Under the pieces are notes generated by a model. It had not been told where the DNA came from. It ran no database searches and was given only the letters and a program-made list of their open reading frames with translations. From contig VXPN01000068.1 in the NCBI GenBank assembly GCA_009839535.1, positions 1 to 6,445 on the forward strand: a stretch of DNA of 6,445 bases, read 5' to 3'. The DNA comes from Boseongicola sp. SB0662_bin_57 (GTDB lineage Bacteria > Pseudomonadota > Alphaproteobacteria > Rhodobacterales > Rhodobacteraceae). Shown here one piece after another: positions 6,226 to 6,445 of the stretch. A program made the translations under genes and the position numbers. Each line of letters begins with the position of its first letter. Position 1 is the stretch's first letter.

Positions 6226-6445
6226 CTAGCTGTGCTCCTCCTCAGCCGTGGATGCCAGAGCGCGGTTGAAGGCGTGAAGGGCGTCAACATGAAACAATGC
6301 CCCGTGGACCTTGGGAGGCTTCCCATCCCCGCCAAAGCTGAGCACGGGCAGGAACGGCAGCCCGGTCCTTTCGAAGACCGGCATGGCCAGTTCAAGAGTT
6401 CCGTTGACGTCGACCCACACGCCTTCCGCAATGGCTGCCCAGACC
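6226..6445 (-). CDS. C-terminus of a CBS-domain protein, probably a ClC-family chloride channel (5' end outside window)
   Basis: The last 72 codons of a minus-strand gene are visible; the frame is open to the window edge and stops with TAG at 6228-6226. The visible start reads VWAAIAEGVWVDVNGTLELAMP, then FERTGLPFLPVLSF, a short Gly/Lys/Pro loop, VHGALFHVDALHAFNRALAS and an acidic end TAEEEHS. The pattern of a beta strand, helix with a hydrophobic face, LPVL strand, loop, GALFHVDAL strand-helix is that of the second half of a CBS domain. The FNRAL...EEEHS ending resembles the tail of alphaproteobacterial ClC-type voltage-gated chloride channels carrying C-terminal CBS domains, from memory only. 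The transmembrane part that would settle this lies outside the window. An internal GTG at 6420 is not the start. Other CBS proteins, such as transporters, remain possible. Confidence 0.6.
   Translation of the reverse strand, partial: VWAAIAEGVWVDVNGTLELAMPVFERTGLPFLPVLSFGGDGKPPKVHGALFHVDALHAFNRALASTAEEEHS

Noticed and set aside
6129..6431. 100-codon minus-strand frame near the right edge
   Set aside because: It is a Cys/Arg/Ser-rich shadow of the CBS-protein frame, which shows a coherent CBS fold pattern and is open to the edge.

Overview
The window looks like ordinary chromosome of an alphaproteobacterium, probably of the Hyphomicrobiales (Rhizobiales) type. The grounds are high G+C with strong third-position bias, an aerobic-pathway cobaltochelatase gene (cobT), a long three-domain Xaa-Pro aminopeptidase opening with MFQSFD, and a chloride-channel-like CBS tail. 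The taxonomic call is inference from gene types only.

Left part (1-2997, all plus strand): the 3' part of cobT with its VWA/MIDAS metal-binding domain is cut by the window edge. After a 143-base gap comes a complete 592-residue M24B aminopeptidase P with all metal ligands present, then a small DUF427 protein about 50 bases later.

Middle (2998-4379): about 320 bases with no convincing gene but with a plausible promoter near its right end lead into a two-gene cassette. It encodes an MntA-like minimal nucleotidyltransferase and a HepT-like HEPN protein that overlap by ATGA. This is the layout of a HEPN/MNT (type VII) toxin-antitoxin module, in which the nucleotidyltransferase adenylylates and silences the HEPN RNase. 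The HEPN active-site motif reads R-x4-N-x-Y, with Asn where the catalytic His is expected.

Right part (4380-6445): a TetR/AcrR repressor on the minus strand diverges from a coupled pair of small membrane-protein genes on the plus strand, a three-helix protein of unknown family and a DUF1772 (anthrone-oxygenase-like) four-helix protein. The divergent spacer carries two adjacent inverted repeats, a good candidate operator. A cluster of palindromes follows the DUF1772 gene. The window ends in the C-terminus of a minus-strand CBS-domain protein, probably a ClC chloride channel, converging on the DUF1772 gene.

Nothing here is clearly a new system. The points most worth a second look are the odd HEPN active site and the TetR-controlled membrane pair.
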